Shown here in pieces: positions 56,336 to 64,000 of a stretch of 64,000 nucleotides of DNA (positions are counted from its first letter, which is position 1; every line of letters begins with the position of its first letter). This DNA comes from an uncultured Clostridia bacterium. GTDB lineage: Bacteria; Bacillota; Clostridia; Oscillospirales; Acutalibacteraceae. The stretch lies in assembly GCA_944384855.1 (NCBI GenBank), contig CALWUY010000009.1:17746-81745 (forward strand), written 5' to 3'. The position numbers and the translations under genes were made by a program. The notes beneath the pieces are model-generated. The model saw only the letters and a program-made list of their open reading frames with translations. It had not been told where the DNA came from and did not search any database.

Positions 56336-56354
56336 TAACGGATGTGGTGAAATT

Positions 56355-57344
56355 ATGCGAAAAGATTTTATATTCGGTATGAATATCCATAACAAAGGTT
56401 ATGAAGCTTATCCCCAGCATTATGAAGAAGAATACAAGACTATATGCAAAGATTTAGGAATGGATATTATCCGCTTTAATTTCAATCCTACCGATGAGGA
56501 AACATTTGAATATGCCATACATACCGCAAAGTTTTATAAGGACAGCGGCTTTAAATTTATGCTTTGTATGGACTATCCGTGGTGGGAAGACAAGACGGAG
56601 GAAGAATTTTACGAATATTTCAAATCCGTAGGCGAGAGAATGAGGGGATATGTCGACTACTATCAGATTTTCAACGAGATAGACGTTCACGCCATGACAG
56701 CGGATGAGGGCGGACTTTATAACCCCGGTGACGGACTTATAATCGACAATTACAATCCCCGTCTCGTAAAAAAAGCTGTAACCGCGGTAAAGGGAGCGCT
56801 GCGCGGAATCAAAGAAGGCGACCCGCAAGCAGAAAGCTGTGTTAACTTCTCATGGTGGCACACAAAACTGCTTGAGCTTTTTGATGAGGCAGGCTGCAAA
56901 TGGGATATAACGGGGCTTGACTGGTATTCCGAAATGGAAGATATCTCAAGCGTTGTTCATCTTTTGGAATGGCTCAGAAGAAGATTCCCCGGCAGAGACG
57001 TGATATTCTGCGAATGCAACTGGAGAACCTTTACAAACCAGCATGATATCGTAACAGAAGACGGCAAGGCTGCGGTTGACAAGGGCTATAACTTCCTTGA
57101 GAGAGACGCTTTGCAGGCGGTTTGGATTTCGGATTTCATGAATCTTATCAAAACATCTGACATAAAAAACCTCAGAGGTATAATATTCTATGAGCTTGTA
57201 GACCAGATAGCCTACGGAGTCAACCACGCCGAGGCGATGTACGGATTTATGAGATGTGAACGCAACGGAGACAATAAAGTTCCGAAAATAGCGTATCAGG
57301 TACTTAAAAATAAAATTGCAGAGCTTAAATCGGAAATTAAATAA
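56355..57344 (+). CDS. Clan GH-A glycoside hydrolase-like TIM barrel
   Basis: 329 residues, a single (beta/alpha)8 barrel. Glu108 in YYQIFNEIDVH sits at the end of strand 4 as acid/base, and Glu220 in DVIFCECNWR at the end of strand 7 as nucleophile, the clan GH-A pattern (GH5, GH39, GH53 and relatives). The exact family is not clear. No signal peptide, no accessory domain. It has its own promoter and palindromic operator, and a terminator after it, so it forms a separately controlled unit next to the heparinase-like operon. Confidence 0.75.
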   Translation: MRKDFIFGMNIHNKGYEAYPQHYEEEYKTICKDLGMDIIRFNFNPTDEETFEYAIHTAKFYKDSGFKFMLCMDYPWWEDKTEEEFYEYFKSVGERMRGYVDYYQIFNEIDVHAMTADEGGLYNPGDGLIIDNYNPRLVKKAVTAVKGALRGIKEGDPQAESCVNFSWWHTKLLELFDEAGCKWDITGLDWYSEMEDISSVVHLLEWLRRRFPGRDVIFCECNWRTFTNQHDIVTEDGKAAVDKGYNFLERDALQAVWISDFMNLIKTSDIKNLRGIIFYELVDQIAYGVNHAEAMYGFMRCERNGDNKVPKIAYQVLKNKIAELKSEIK

Positions 57345-57350
57345 GAATAT

Positions 57351-57382
57351 ACCGGCTGTCCTGAAGTGACAGCCGGTTTTTT
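57351..57382 (+). terminator. Terminator after the GH-A gene
   Basis: ACCGGCTGTC (57351-57360) pairs with GACAGCCGGT (57368-57377), then T6. Confidence 0.93.
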
Positions 57383-57401
57383 GTAAATTTAAATTTAATG
57401 C

Positions 57402-57430
57402 TTGCATTTTTTGTAAAAAGGTGATATTAT
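57402..57430 (+). promoter_or_regulatory. pheST promoter
   Basis: TTGCAT (57402-57407), 17-base spacer, TATTAT (57425-57430), just before the T-box leader. Confidence 0.7.
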
Positions 57431-57439
57431 TATACAGTA

Positions 57440-57705
57440 AATACGGTGATGAAGGAAAGTAGTCGGGTGATTTGCCTTTTCAGAGAATGCGCGTCTGAGG
57501 CTGTAAGCGCGCAAAAGTGCATACCTGCCGAAGTTCCCTTTTGAGTAGTGACGCTGAAAACCGCAGTAGGTGTCAACGGGTAACTCCGTTAAAGGTTTCA
57601 GGAGTGTTGGCTCTTTAAGAGTTTAAAAAACGGGTGGTACCGCGGAGAATTTTATGCTTCGTCCTGTTGTGATGTTTTGTCACGCCGGACGGAGTTTATT
57701 TTTTA
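57440..57705 (+). promoter_or_regulatory. T-box leader (tRNA-Phe sensing), pheST
   Basis: The leader has the stem I landmarks in order, a specifier-loop candidate GAAGTTC with TTC (Phe) at 57534-57536, and the T-box core GGGTGGTACCGCGG at 57632-57645. The terminator CTTCGTCC (57657-57664) pairs with GGACGGAG (57687-57694), then a T-rich tract. Uncharged tRNA-Phe should favour the antiterminator and raise pheST transcription. Confidence 0.95.
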
Positions 57706-57724
57706 TATTTTTGGAGGTATAGTA

Positions 57725-58744
57725 ATGCAGGAAACGCTTAAAGAAATTGTAAACGCGGCAAAAGAAGCTGTAGCGGCATGTTCCGACGAATCTCAGATTG
57801 AAAATCTGAGAGTGCAGTATTTGGGTAAAAAAGGACAGCTTACCGCGCTGTTAAAACAGATGGGGTCACTGTCGGCAGAGGAAAGGCCCAAAGTGGGAGC
57901 TTTGGTAAATCAGGCAAAGCAGGAGCTTGAAGAACTGATTTCCGCAAAAAAACAGGAACTGAAAATAAAGGCGCAGGAAAATAAGCTGAACGAAGAAACC
58001 GTGGATATAACCATGCCGGCTAAACCGGTAAAAACAGGCAAGCTGCATCCGCTCAACACGGTGCTTGACGATATGATAAATATTTTTCAGTCCATGGGCT
58101 TTGATGTGGTTGACGGTCCGGAAGTTGAAACCGACTATTACAATTTTGAATGTCTCAATGTACCTGCCGACCATCCGGCACGAGATATGCAGGATACATT
58201 TTACTTAGGTGAAAATCTGCTTTTAAGGACACAGACCTCGGCAGCACAGATACGCACCATGGAGACCCGCAAACCGCCTATACGCGTTATCTGCCCGGGA
58301 AGGGTTTTCCGCGCCGATGAAGTAGACGCTACCCACTCCCCCGTTTTCCACCAAATAGAGGGTCTTGTAGTCGATAAAGGCGTCACTATGTGTGACCTTA
58401 AAGGCGTACTCGAGGAATTTGCCCGTGAAATTTACGGCAGCGACACAAAAGTCAAGTTCAGGCCGTCTTTCTTCCCCTTCACAGAACCGTCGGTTGAGGT
58501 AGACGTCACCTGCTCGGAATGCGGCGGAAAGGGCTGCCGTGTATGCAAAGGCAGCGGCTGGATAGAAATTTTAGGCGCCGGAATGGTTCATCCGAATGTG
58601 CTCAGGAGCTGCGGTATTGATCCTGACGTATATTCCGGATTTGCCTTCGGAATCGGTCTTGACAGACTTACCACCACACGTTACAAAATAAGCGACATTC
58701 GTCTTTTGTTTGAAAATGACAAGCGCTTTTTAGAGCAGTTTTAA
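57725..58744 (+). CDS. pheS: Phenylalanyl-tRNA synthetase alpha subunit
   Basis: 339 residues from the ATG at 57725 (GGAGG seven bases upstream). N-terminal coiled coil (about 1-85, tRNA binding), then the class II core: [35 protein letters not shown] (key part [17 protein letters not shown]), [14 protein letters not shown] (motif 2 region), [10 protein letters not shown], and motif 3 in [35 protein letters not shown] four-Cys insert is present before motif 3. Forms the (alpha-beta)2 enzyme with PheT. Confidence 0.96.
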   Translation: MQETLKEIVNAAKEAVAACSDESQIENLRVQYLGKKGQLTALLKQMGSLSAEERPKVGALVNQAKQELEELISAKKQELKIKAQENKLNEETVDITMPAKPVKTGKLHPLNTVLDDMINIFQSMGFDVVDGPEVETDYYNFECLNVPADHPARDMQDTFYLGENLLLRTQTSAAQIRTMETRKPPIRVICPGRVFRADEVDATHSPVFHQIEGLVVDKGVTMCDLKGVLEEFAREIYGSDTKVKFRPSFFPFTEPSVEVDVTCSECGGKGCRVCKGSGWIEILGAGMVHPNVLRSCGIDPDVYSGFAFGIGLDRLTTTRYKISDIRLLFENDKRFLEQF

Positions 58745-58767
58745 CAAGCGGGAAAGGAGAAACGGTA

Positions 58768-61158
58768 ATGAAAATATCATTAAATCATCTTAAAAATTAT
58801 GTTGAAATAAACGTTCCCGCCGAGGAACTGTGCGAACGTATGGTGATGGCAGGATTTGAAGTCGAAAGCATAGAAAAGCAGGGCGACAATCTTGTAAATG
58901 TCGTAGTAGCGAAAATTCTGAAAATAACGCCTCACGAAAACAGCGACCATCTGCAGATTTGTCAGATGGATGTAGGCGCAAATGAGCCCGTGCAGATAGT
59001 GACCGGAGCTCAGAATATTAAAGAGGGAGATCTTGTACCCGCAGCACTTAACGACAGCTATCTGCCCTGCGGCGTGCATATAGTAAAAGGGAAACTACGC
59101 GGAGTTGAATCAAACGGAATGCTCTGTTCGGGCGAAGAGCTTTGTCTGACTGAAGCCGATTATGAAGGCGCTTCGGTAAACGGTATTCTTATTTTGAAAG
59201 ACACCCATCCGGTAGGTACTGATATGCGTGAAGTTTTAGGTCTTGACGATTATATCATAGACTTTAAAATAACCGCCAACCGTCCTGACTGCAACTGTTT
59301 CCTCGGAGTAGCAAAAGAAATAAGCGTTGTTCTGGGTACAGAATTTAAAGCTCCGAAGCCGGAATATAAAACAGCCGGCGGTAATATAAATGATTATATA
59401 AGCGTAGAAGTATTAAACTATGAACTCTGCCCGCGGTATATAGGCCGAATAGTTAAAAACCTGAGAATAGGACAGTCTCCGGTATGGATGCAGAAAGCTA
59501 TTATAGCTTCGGGAATGAGACCGATAAACAATATCGTTGACATAACAAATTTCGTGATGCTTGAAACCGGACAGCCTATGCACGCATTCAACTATAACGA
59601 CCTTGCCGACAAGGAGATAATCGTGCGCAACGCCCGTAAAGGCGAATCTATAACCACTCTTGACGGCAAGCATTATGACCTTAATGAAGATATGCTGGTC
59701 ATTGCCGACGGTGAAAAGCCCTCATGTCTCGCAGGTATCATGGGCGGCAGGGAAAGCGAAATTGAAGACGATACCAATGACTTATTCCTTGAATCAGCCA
59801 AATTCCGCCGTGACAATATCCGCCACACCGGAAGAGCATTGGGAATCCGTACCGAAGCCAGCGGAAGATACGAAAGAGGCGTTGACATTAAAAATGTTGA
59901 ATATGCCGCCGAACGCGCTCTTCAGCTTATTTACGAGCTTGACGCCGGTGATATTATAGACGGCTGTATCGACTGCAATAAAGGCCTTCCGGAAGACAGG
60001 ATAATAACTGTTTCAACAGATAAAATTACCGAACTTATAGGCGTTGAGGTGCCCGATGAAAAAATCGTATCAATACTAAATTCATTAGGACTTGAAACCA
60101 CTATCAGCGGTAATACAATTACCTGCAGGGTGCCGTCCATAAGAGACGATATTGAAGGCCGTGCCGATTTGGCCGAAGAGGTTATGCGGATTTACGGTTA
60201 CGATCATATTATAGGGACTCCTATGAGAGGAACGGTTGTCCGCGGAAAGCTTCTGCCTGAAAGAATCAAGGCTAATAAAATAAAGAGCGTGCTTATTGGG
60301 GCAGGCGCGTACGAAATAGCGACCTATTCATTTATAGGCTCAAAGTCTATCGATACCCTTATGCTTTCGCAGGACGACCCACGCAGAAATCAGATTAAAA
60401 TCATCAATCCTCTGGGCGATGAATACTCTACCATGCGTACCCAGCTGACCACAAGCATGCTGACGGTACTCGCCACAAACATAAATAAGAAAATCGGCGA
60501 AGGCAGATTTTTCGAAATAAGCAAACGTTTTATCGCGAAATCCCTTCCTATTACCGAACAGCCTGACGAACTTGCCACTTTGTCTTTAGGCGTTTACGGC
60601 AAAGACGAAGACTTCTTTACCCTGAAGGGCATTATCGAAGCAATCGTAAAAGTATTCGGCGCTCACATCGAATACGAAAGAAGCACAGAACCGTATTTGC
60701 ATCCCGGCAGACAGGCGCTTATAAAAGCCAACAACAAGGAAATCGGGACTTTCGGAGAGGTACACCCGTCGGTTTCCGCGGCTTACGGTATTGAAAACAG
60801 GGTTTATACCGCCGAAATCAAGCTTGACGTGCTGTTTACAATAGAAAAGCGCAAAACCACCTATAAACCGCTTCCCAAATTCCCTGCTGTCGAGCGTGAC
60901 TTTGCAATGCTCGTAGACATTGATACCCCTGTAGGAGAAATAGAAAAAGCAATATCTTCGGGCGCCGGAAGGCTGCTTGAAAAAGCCGAGCTCTTTGATG
61001 TTTATCAGGGCGAGCAGATACCATCCGGCAAAAAGAGTGTAGCGTACAGTGTATGGCTGCGTTCGCAGGACAATACCCTGAGTGACGTGGAAATAGACGA
61101 CATAAGCAATAAAATCATCAAAAAACTTGAAAATATAGGCGCTGAGCTAAGAAAATAA
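58768..61158 (+). CDS. pheT: Phenylalanyl-tRNA synthetase beta subunit
   Basis: 796 residues, full length. N-terminal EMAP/OB domain (about 40-150, VVVAKILKITPHENSDHLQI), B3/4 editing domain, B5 domains, a catalytic-like core and the C-terminal ferredoxin-fold anticodon-binding domain (about 705-796, PKFPAVERDFAMLVD). It carries tRNA binding and editing of Tyr-tRNA(Phe). Follows pheS by 23 bases with its own AAAGGAG site. Confidence 0.96.
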   Translation: MKISLNHLKNYVEINVPAEELCERMVMAGFEVESIEKQGDNLVNVVVAKILKITPHENSDHLQICQMDVGANEPVQIVTGAQNIKEGDLVPAALNDSYLPCGVHIVKGKLRGVESNGMLCSGEELCLTEADYEGASVNGILILKDTHPVGTDMREVLGLDDYIIDFKITANRPDCNCFLGVAKEISVVLGTEFKAPKPEYKTAGGNINDYISVEVLNYELCPRYIGRIVKNLRIGQSPVWMQKAIIASGMRPINNIVDITNFVMLETGQPMHAFNYNDLADKEIIVRNARKGESITTLDGKHYDLNEDMLVIADGEKPSCLAGIMGGRESEIEDDTNDLFLESAKFRRDNIRHTGRALGIRTEASGRYERGVDIKNVEYAAERALQLIYELDAGDIIDGCIDCNKGLPEDRIITVSTDKITELIGVEVPDEKIVSILNSLGLETTISGNTITCRVPSIRDDIEGRADLAEEVMRIYGYDHIIGTPMRGTVVRGKLLPERIKANKIKSVLIGAGAYEIATYSFIGSKSIDTLMLSQDDPRRNQIKIINPLGDEYSTMRTQLTTSMLTVLATNINKKIGEGRFFEISKRFIAKSLPITEQPDELATLSLGVYGKDEDFFTLKGIIEAIVKVFGAHIEYERSTEPYLHPGRQALIKANNKEIGTFGEVHPSVSAAYGIENRVYTAEIKLDVLFTIEKRKTTYKPLPKFPAVERDFAMLVDIDTPVGEIEKAISSGAGRLLEKAELFDVYQGEQIPSGKKSVAYSVWLRSQDNTLSDVEIDDISNKIIKKLENIGAELRK

Positions 61159-61161
61159 TGC

Positions 61162-61190
61162 TTGAATTTTCGTAAAAAATAATATAAAAT
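61162..61190 (+). promoter_or_regulatory. ireB promoter
   Basis: TTGAAT (61162-61167), 17-base spacer, TAAAAT (61185-61190), directly after the pheT stop. Confidence 0.6.
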
Positions 61191-61223
61191 ATATTTGGCA
61201 GAACTTTTTGAGAGGTGTTATTT

Positions 61224-61469
61224 ATGAACGACAGAACGATGACTTTTTCTGTTGGCAATCAAACAGAGCGTGAAATACGGAACACTTTGATGCTTGTATA
61301 TGATGCGCTGAAAGAAAAAGGCTACAACCCTATCAACCAGATAGTAGGTTATATCTTGTCTGAGGATCCTACTTATATTACTACTCATAATAATGCCAGA
61401 AATCTTATAAGAAAATTTGACAGCGACACCATTTTGCAGTCGCTTGTAAAGTATTATCTGAGTGAATAA
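61224..61469 (+). CDS. ireB: IreB family regulatory phosphoprotein (UPF0297)
   Basis: 81 residues from the ATG at 61224 (AGAGG eight bases upstream; a GTG at 61215 overlaps that site). The family sequence is plain: FSVGNQTEREIRNTLMLVYD, KGYNPINQIVGYILSEDPTY and TTHNNARNLIRKFD, including the threonines that the Ser/Thr kinase IreK phosphorylates in Enterococcus. Dimeric cytosolic regulator of cephalosporin tolerance and envelope homeostasis there. In many Firmicutes it precedes ruvX (yrrK); here no such gene follows, so its usual operon is broken. Confidence 0.93.
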   Translation: MNDRTMTFSVGNQTEREIRNTLMLVYDALKEKGYNPINQIVGYILSEDPTYITTHNNARNLIRKFDSDTILQSLVKYYLSE

Positions 61470-61820
61470 AAGCTGCAAACTAAAGGTTTTTATTAAAAAA
61501 GACGGACTTTGAAGGCACGCTTCATCAGGAAGTGTGCCTCAGTTATATTCGCCTGCGGCAGGGTATATTATTTTGCAGTGATACACGGCTGCGCTGAGTT
61601 TCTTAAGCAAACCTATATGAAGTCACGCATAAGAAATCCGGATCAACATTATCAGACCGCATAAAAGCAGAAATTATAAACATTTTCATTGATACAAATG
61701 AATGATATAAAGCCGATAGATTTTTTTAGAATCTATCGGCTTGCAATATCCTTATAAGCAATATTTTTTATGCTCTGCCTGCATCTTTGCAAAGTATCGC
61801 TATAAATACTGTCTTTTTTA
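61470..61820. other. Gene-free stretch with strong hairpins
   Basis: No convincing reading frame here. AGGCACGCTTC (61513-61523) pairs with GAAGTGTGCCT (61529-61539) over 11 bases without a T run; GCAG and CTGC with inner GTAT/ATAC form a second helix near 61556-61596; a 13-bp perfect stem lies at 61710-61722/61730-61742. The pattern could mark a structured small RNA, but I do not recognise a family (6S RNA was considered and not supported). Confidence 0.4.
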
Positions 61821-61849
61821 TTGCAAAGCATAATCGGGAGTATTATAAT
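61821..61849 (+). promoter_or_regulatory. Promoter of the lipase/LRR gene
   Basis: TTGCAA (61821-61826), 17-base spacer, TATAAT (61844-61849), leaving a leader of about 15 bases before the start codon. Confidence 0.75.
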
Positions 61850-61870
61850 GAAAGTGTCAGGGGGAATATT

Positions 61871-64000
61871 ATGCACATGATGATAAACTGCAAACATATA
61901 TCAAAAGCAATCGCTGTATTTATGATTGCCGTAACCGTGCTGTTTATAATTCCCGCGGTTATCTCTGCACAGAAAAACCCCGAACCGATGGGATTAAAAG
62001 GTATCAGCTACAGCTACAGCAGCGTATCCAAAATTCTTGATTCAAAGTTTTATTACAGCGACTACATGCTGCTTGAAGACTCAAAAGTTTTTTCCGACAG
62101 TCTGACGAAAGCTTCTGTGGGTTTAGCTATGTTAGCTTATTCAAAAACAGACATCAACGACGCGTTAGAACAGATGGGATTTTTAAACCGCAATGATTAT
62201 GGATCTTATGAAAAGACTGCAAACTTAAGTTATGAGGACAATAACTATGTGGCATTTACAGTTGCCGCAAAAGAAATTTCGTATAACGGAACTGATTACA
62301 TAATCTACTGCGTTCCTATTAAGGGCACCTCTAAAAACCCGGAGTGGTTCAGCAATTTCACTTTGGGAGAAGGCAATGATCATGAGGGCTTTTACGCCTC
62401 TGCCGCCGAAGTTTCAGAACGCCTGACCAAAGTATTTGCTTCTGACGGCTACTCGAAAAATCAGCGCATTATATGGTTTACCGGTCACAGCCGAGGCGCC
62501 GCGGTTTCAAACATACTTGCCGGACAGATGACCGACAGCCAGCTTTACGCCGACGCCGGGCATATTTTCGGTTATACCTTTGCCTGCCCTTCGGTTTCAA
62601 AAAACGCCGATACCTCCTACACTAATATTTACAATTTCAATAACAGCGGCGATTTAATACCTTTATTACCTATGGCTGATTGGAATTACAAGCGTTACGG
62701 TCAATCGATTCCGCTGTCAGACCTTGATTACAGTAATTTTGCCGAGCAGTTCGAGTATAACAAGGGAGAAATATATTCCGCCGCTCAAAACGGAGAAAGC
62801 TATTCAAACCTGCTTCTTTCACTTATTAAAAATCAGGAAACTTATAACGAACCCTTGACCAAAGGAGCTATGGATTTGGCGGCTTACTTCTTAGCGGGCA
62901 AACCGGCTGAAATTTCTCCTTTGGAGATACTTACAAATGCAGGTGTAAATATTGCCGAAGACTATATAAAAGACATGTTTTCAAATAACTCCGGCGCTCT
63001 TGAGCTGATTTTTAATACTGATGCCGAATATGAAAAGCTCAACAATTATTATAATTTTATTTCGCATGCAGGTATAGATCTGGCAGACAAAACCCAGGAA
63101 GAATTTAACAGCTGGCTGGCTGCTGAAGCTTTGTCAATCAACGAAATCAATAAAATCACAGGAATCAAAATTCAAACTTTTGCCGATATTTCCTCGGTAC
63201 AATCTGTATTGGCATCGACTATGTCCACTGTAGACTCCGTAGTAAAATTCATAGGTAATCTGATATCAGTTTTTGTAGATACAAACGGTGACCCTATGAC
63301 AGCCATTACTCACGGACACGAGCCTGCTACCTACGTTTTATGGCTATACTCAATGTATAACGGCTATAAAGGACATTATAACGACCAATCCTTAGTATCT
63401 GTTAATATAACTACGGATATTGTTGGAGACGACTGCTTCTCAAACTGCTCTCAGCTGGCTGAGATCAATATTTCTGACGATGTGTCAGTTATATGCGAAA
63501 GCAGCTTTGCTAACTGCGATAATCTGCTCGAAGTGATCATACCCGACAGCGTTGATTATATAGGCGATCACGCCTTCTCCGACTGCTCTTCTTTAAAAGC
63601 ATTGACTATACCGGTCGACACAGCGTATTCCACAGACATCAACACTGCAAGCTTTAAATTCTGCGATAAAATAGAGTCTGTCCGTTTCACGTTCGGCAAA
63701 ACCGGAGTAATGGCCGATTTCGCAGATTCCGACTATACCGCCCAATATGTTGCCAACAGATCCCTTAAATACGCAGCTTTTGACAGCGGCATCACGCATA
63801 TAGGCGACTATGCCTTCAGAGACTGTTCAAATCTTGTATCGGCAGCATTGAGCAGTGACACAAAAAGCATCGGAAGCTACGCCTTTTCCGGCTGCACAGG
63901 TCTTGTGACCGCCGATCTGCCGGATACGCTTGAATCTGTAGGCGACTATGCGTTTTCGGGATGTCAGAGCCTTGTATTAAACGATATACCCCAGTCGCTT
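61871..64000 (+). CDS. Secreted lipase-fold/BspA-type leucine-rich-repeat protein, 3' part missing
   Basis: 710 codons are inside the window with no stop. Signal peptide at 1-33 (IAVFMIAVTVLFIIPAVISA). An alpha/beta-hydrolase domain of lipase class 3 type follows, with IIWFTGHSRGAAVSNILAG (Ser207 in GHSRG) and candidate acid NNSGDLIPLLP. From about residue 510, BspA-type LRRs repeat the pattern IGDYAFRDCSNL / SIGSYAFSGCTGL / SVGDYAFSGCQSL. The likely role is an exported esterase/lipase that binds surfaces or host or food polymers through the LRR part. The ATG at 61871 has GGGGG about seven bases upstream. Confidence 0.85.
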   Translation, partial: MHMMINCKHISKAIAVFMIAVTVLFIIPAVISAQKNPEPMGLKGISYSYSSVSKILDSKFYYSDYMLLEDSKVFSDSLTKASVGLAMLAYSKTDINDALEQMGFLNRNDYGSYEKTANLSYEDNNYVAFTVAAKEISYNGTDYIIYCVPIKGTSKNPEWFSNFTLGEGNDHEGFYASAAEVSERLTKVFASDGYSKNQRIIWFTGHSRGAAVSNILAGQMTDSQLYADAGHIFGYTFACPSVSKNADTSYTNIYNFNNSGDLIPLLPMADWNYKRYGQSIPLSDLDYSNFAEQFEYNKGEIYSAAQNGESYSNLLLSLIKNQETYNEPLTKGAMDLAAYFLAGKPAEISPLEILTNAGVNIAEDYIKDMFSNNSGALELIFNTDAEYEKLNNYYNFISHAGIDLADKTQEEFNSWLAAEALSINEINKITGIKIQTFADISSVQSVLASTMSTVDSVVKFIGNLISVFVDTNGDPMTAITHGHEPATYVLWLYSMYNGYKGHYNDQSLVSVNITTDIVGDDCFSNCSQLAEINISDDVSVICESSFANCDNLLEVIIPDSVDYIGDHAFSDCSSLKALTIPVDTAYSTDINTASFKFCDKIESVRFTFGKTGVMADFADSDYTAQYVANRSLKYAAFDSGITHIGDYAFRDCSNLVSAALSSDTKSIGSYAFSGCTGLVTADLPDTLESVGDYAFSGCQSLVLNDIPQSL

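Noticed and set aside
61470-61820. 6S RNA (ssrS)
   Set aside because: Strong hairpins are present but I could not find the long closing stem with a central bubble that defines 6S RNA.
61848-61880. Ten-codon leader peptide overlapping the lipase/LRR start
   Set aside because: An ATG at 61848 opens a short frame that ends just after the real start, but it overlaps the -10 box and so is probably not transcribed.

Overview
The window looks like a chromosomal segment of an anaerobic, endospore-forming, low-GC Firmicute of the class Clostridia, possibly the Oscillospirales (the order is inference). Evidence: sporulation genes (dpaA/dpaB dipicolinate synthase, spoIVB, yunB, a SigH-type sigma factor), Firmicute-type regulation (SAM-I and FMN riboswitches that end in terminators, a Phe T-box leader), ireB, GGAGG ribosome-binding sites throughout, and compact operons. 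No phage, insertion sequence, integrase, CRISPR array or rRNA was seen.

Layout. 0-6.7 kb (minus): murC, alaX, a membrane glycosylation cassette (GtrB-like GT2, GtrA, GT2, DUF2304, GT-C polytopic protein) and the 5' part of prmA. 6.8-9.5 kb (plus): cca, then dpaAB behind a terminator. 9.6-16.4 kb (minus): an orphan BlaR1/BlaI-type pair with twin dyad operators, two DegV proteins with a MarR regulator, mnmA and pfkA. 16.5-21.8 kb: dnaE, radC (minus) and an RluA-type pseudouridine synthase (plus). 21.9-28.7 kb: a UroD-like protein divergent from an AraC regulator, then murA-walJ-rlmH with a cytosolic GH92 gene at its end. 29-41 kb: DUF378, metK (SAM riboswitch), ribU (FMN riboswitch), ligA, yunB, a response regulator/histidine kinase/HtrA-type protease operon, a zinc-ribbon protein preceded by a decayed tRNA-like sequence, the SigH-type factor and a phosphosugar mutase.

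41-57 kb is the accessory part, a carbohydrate-catabolism region with two operons around spoIVB-eno. The minus operon carries a TIM-barrel sugar isomerase/epimerase-like protein, a D-2-hydroxyacid dehydrogenase, a GH2 beta-mannosidase-like enzyme and a second UroD-like protein. The plus operon, divergent from an AraC regulator, carries an Old-Yellow-Enzyme flavoprotein with four Cys near its end, a cytosolic heparinase II/III-like protein, an SDR and a fumarate-reductase-type flavoprotein. A clan GH-A hydrolase follows behind its own promoter and a 32-bp perfect palindrome. None of these enzymes shows a signal peptide and no transporter is linked, so they probably act on imported oligosaccharides; the redox content suggests an oxidoreductive sugar or uronate route that cannot be assigned from sequence alone.

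57-64 kb: T-box-controlled pheST, ireB, a 400-bp structured gene-free stretch, and a secreted lipase-fold/BspA-type leucine-rich-repeat protein that runs off the window end.
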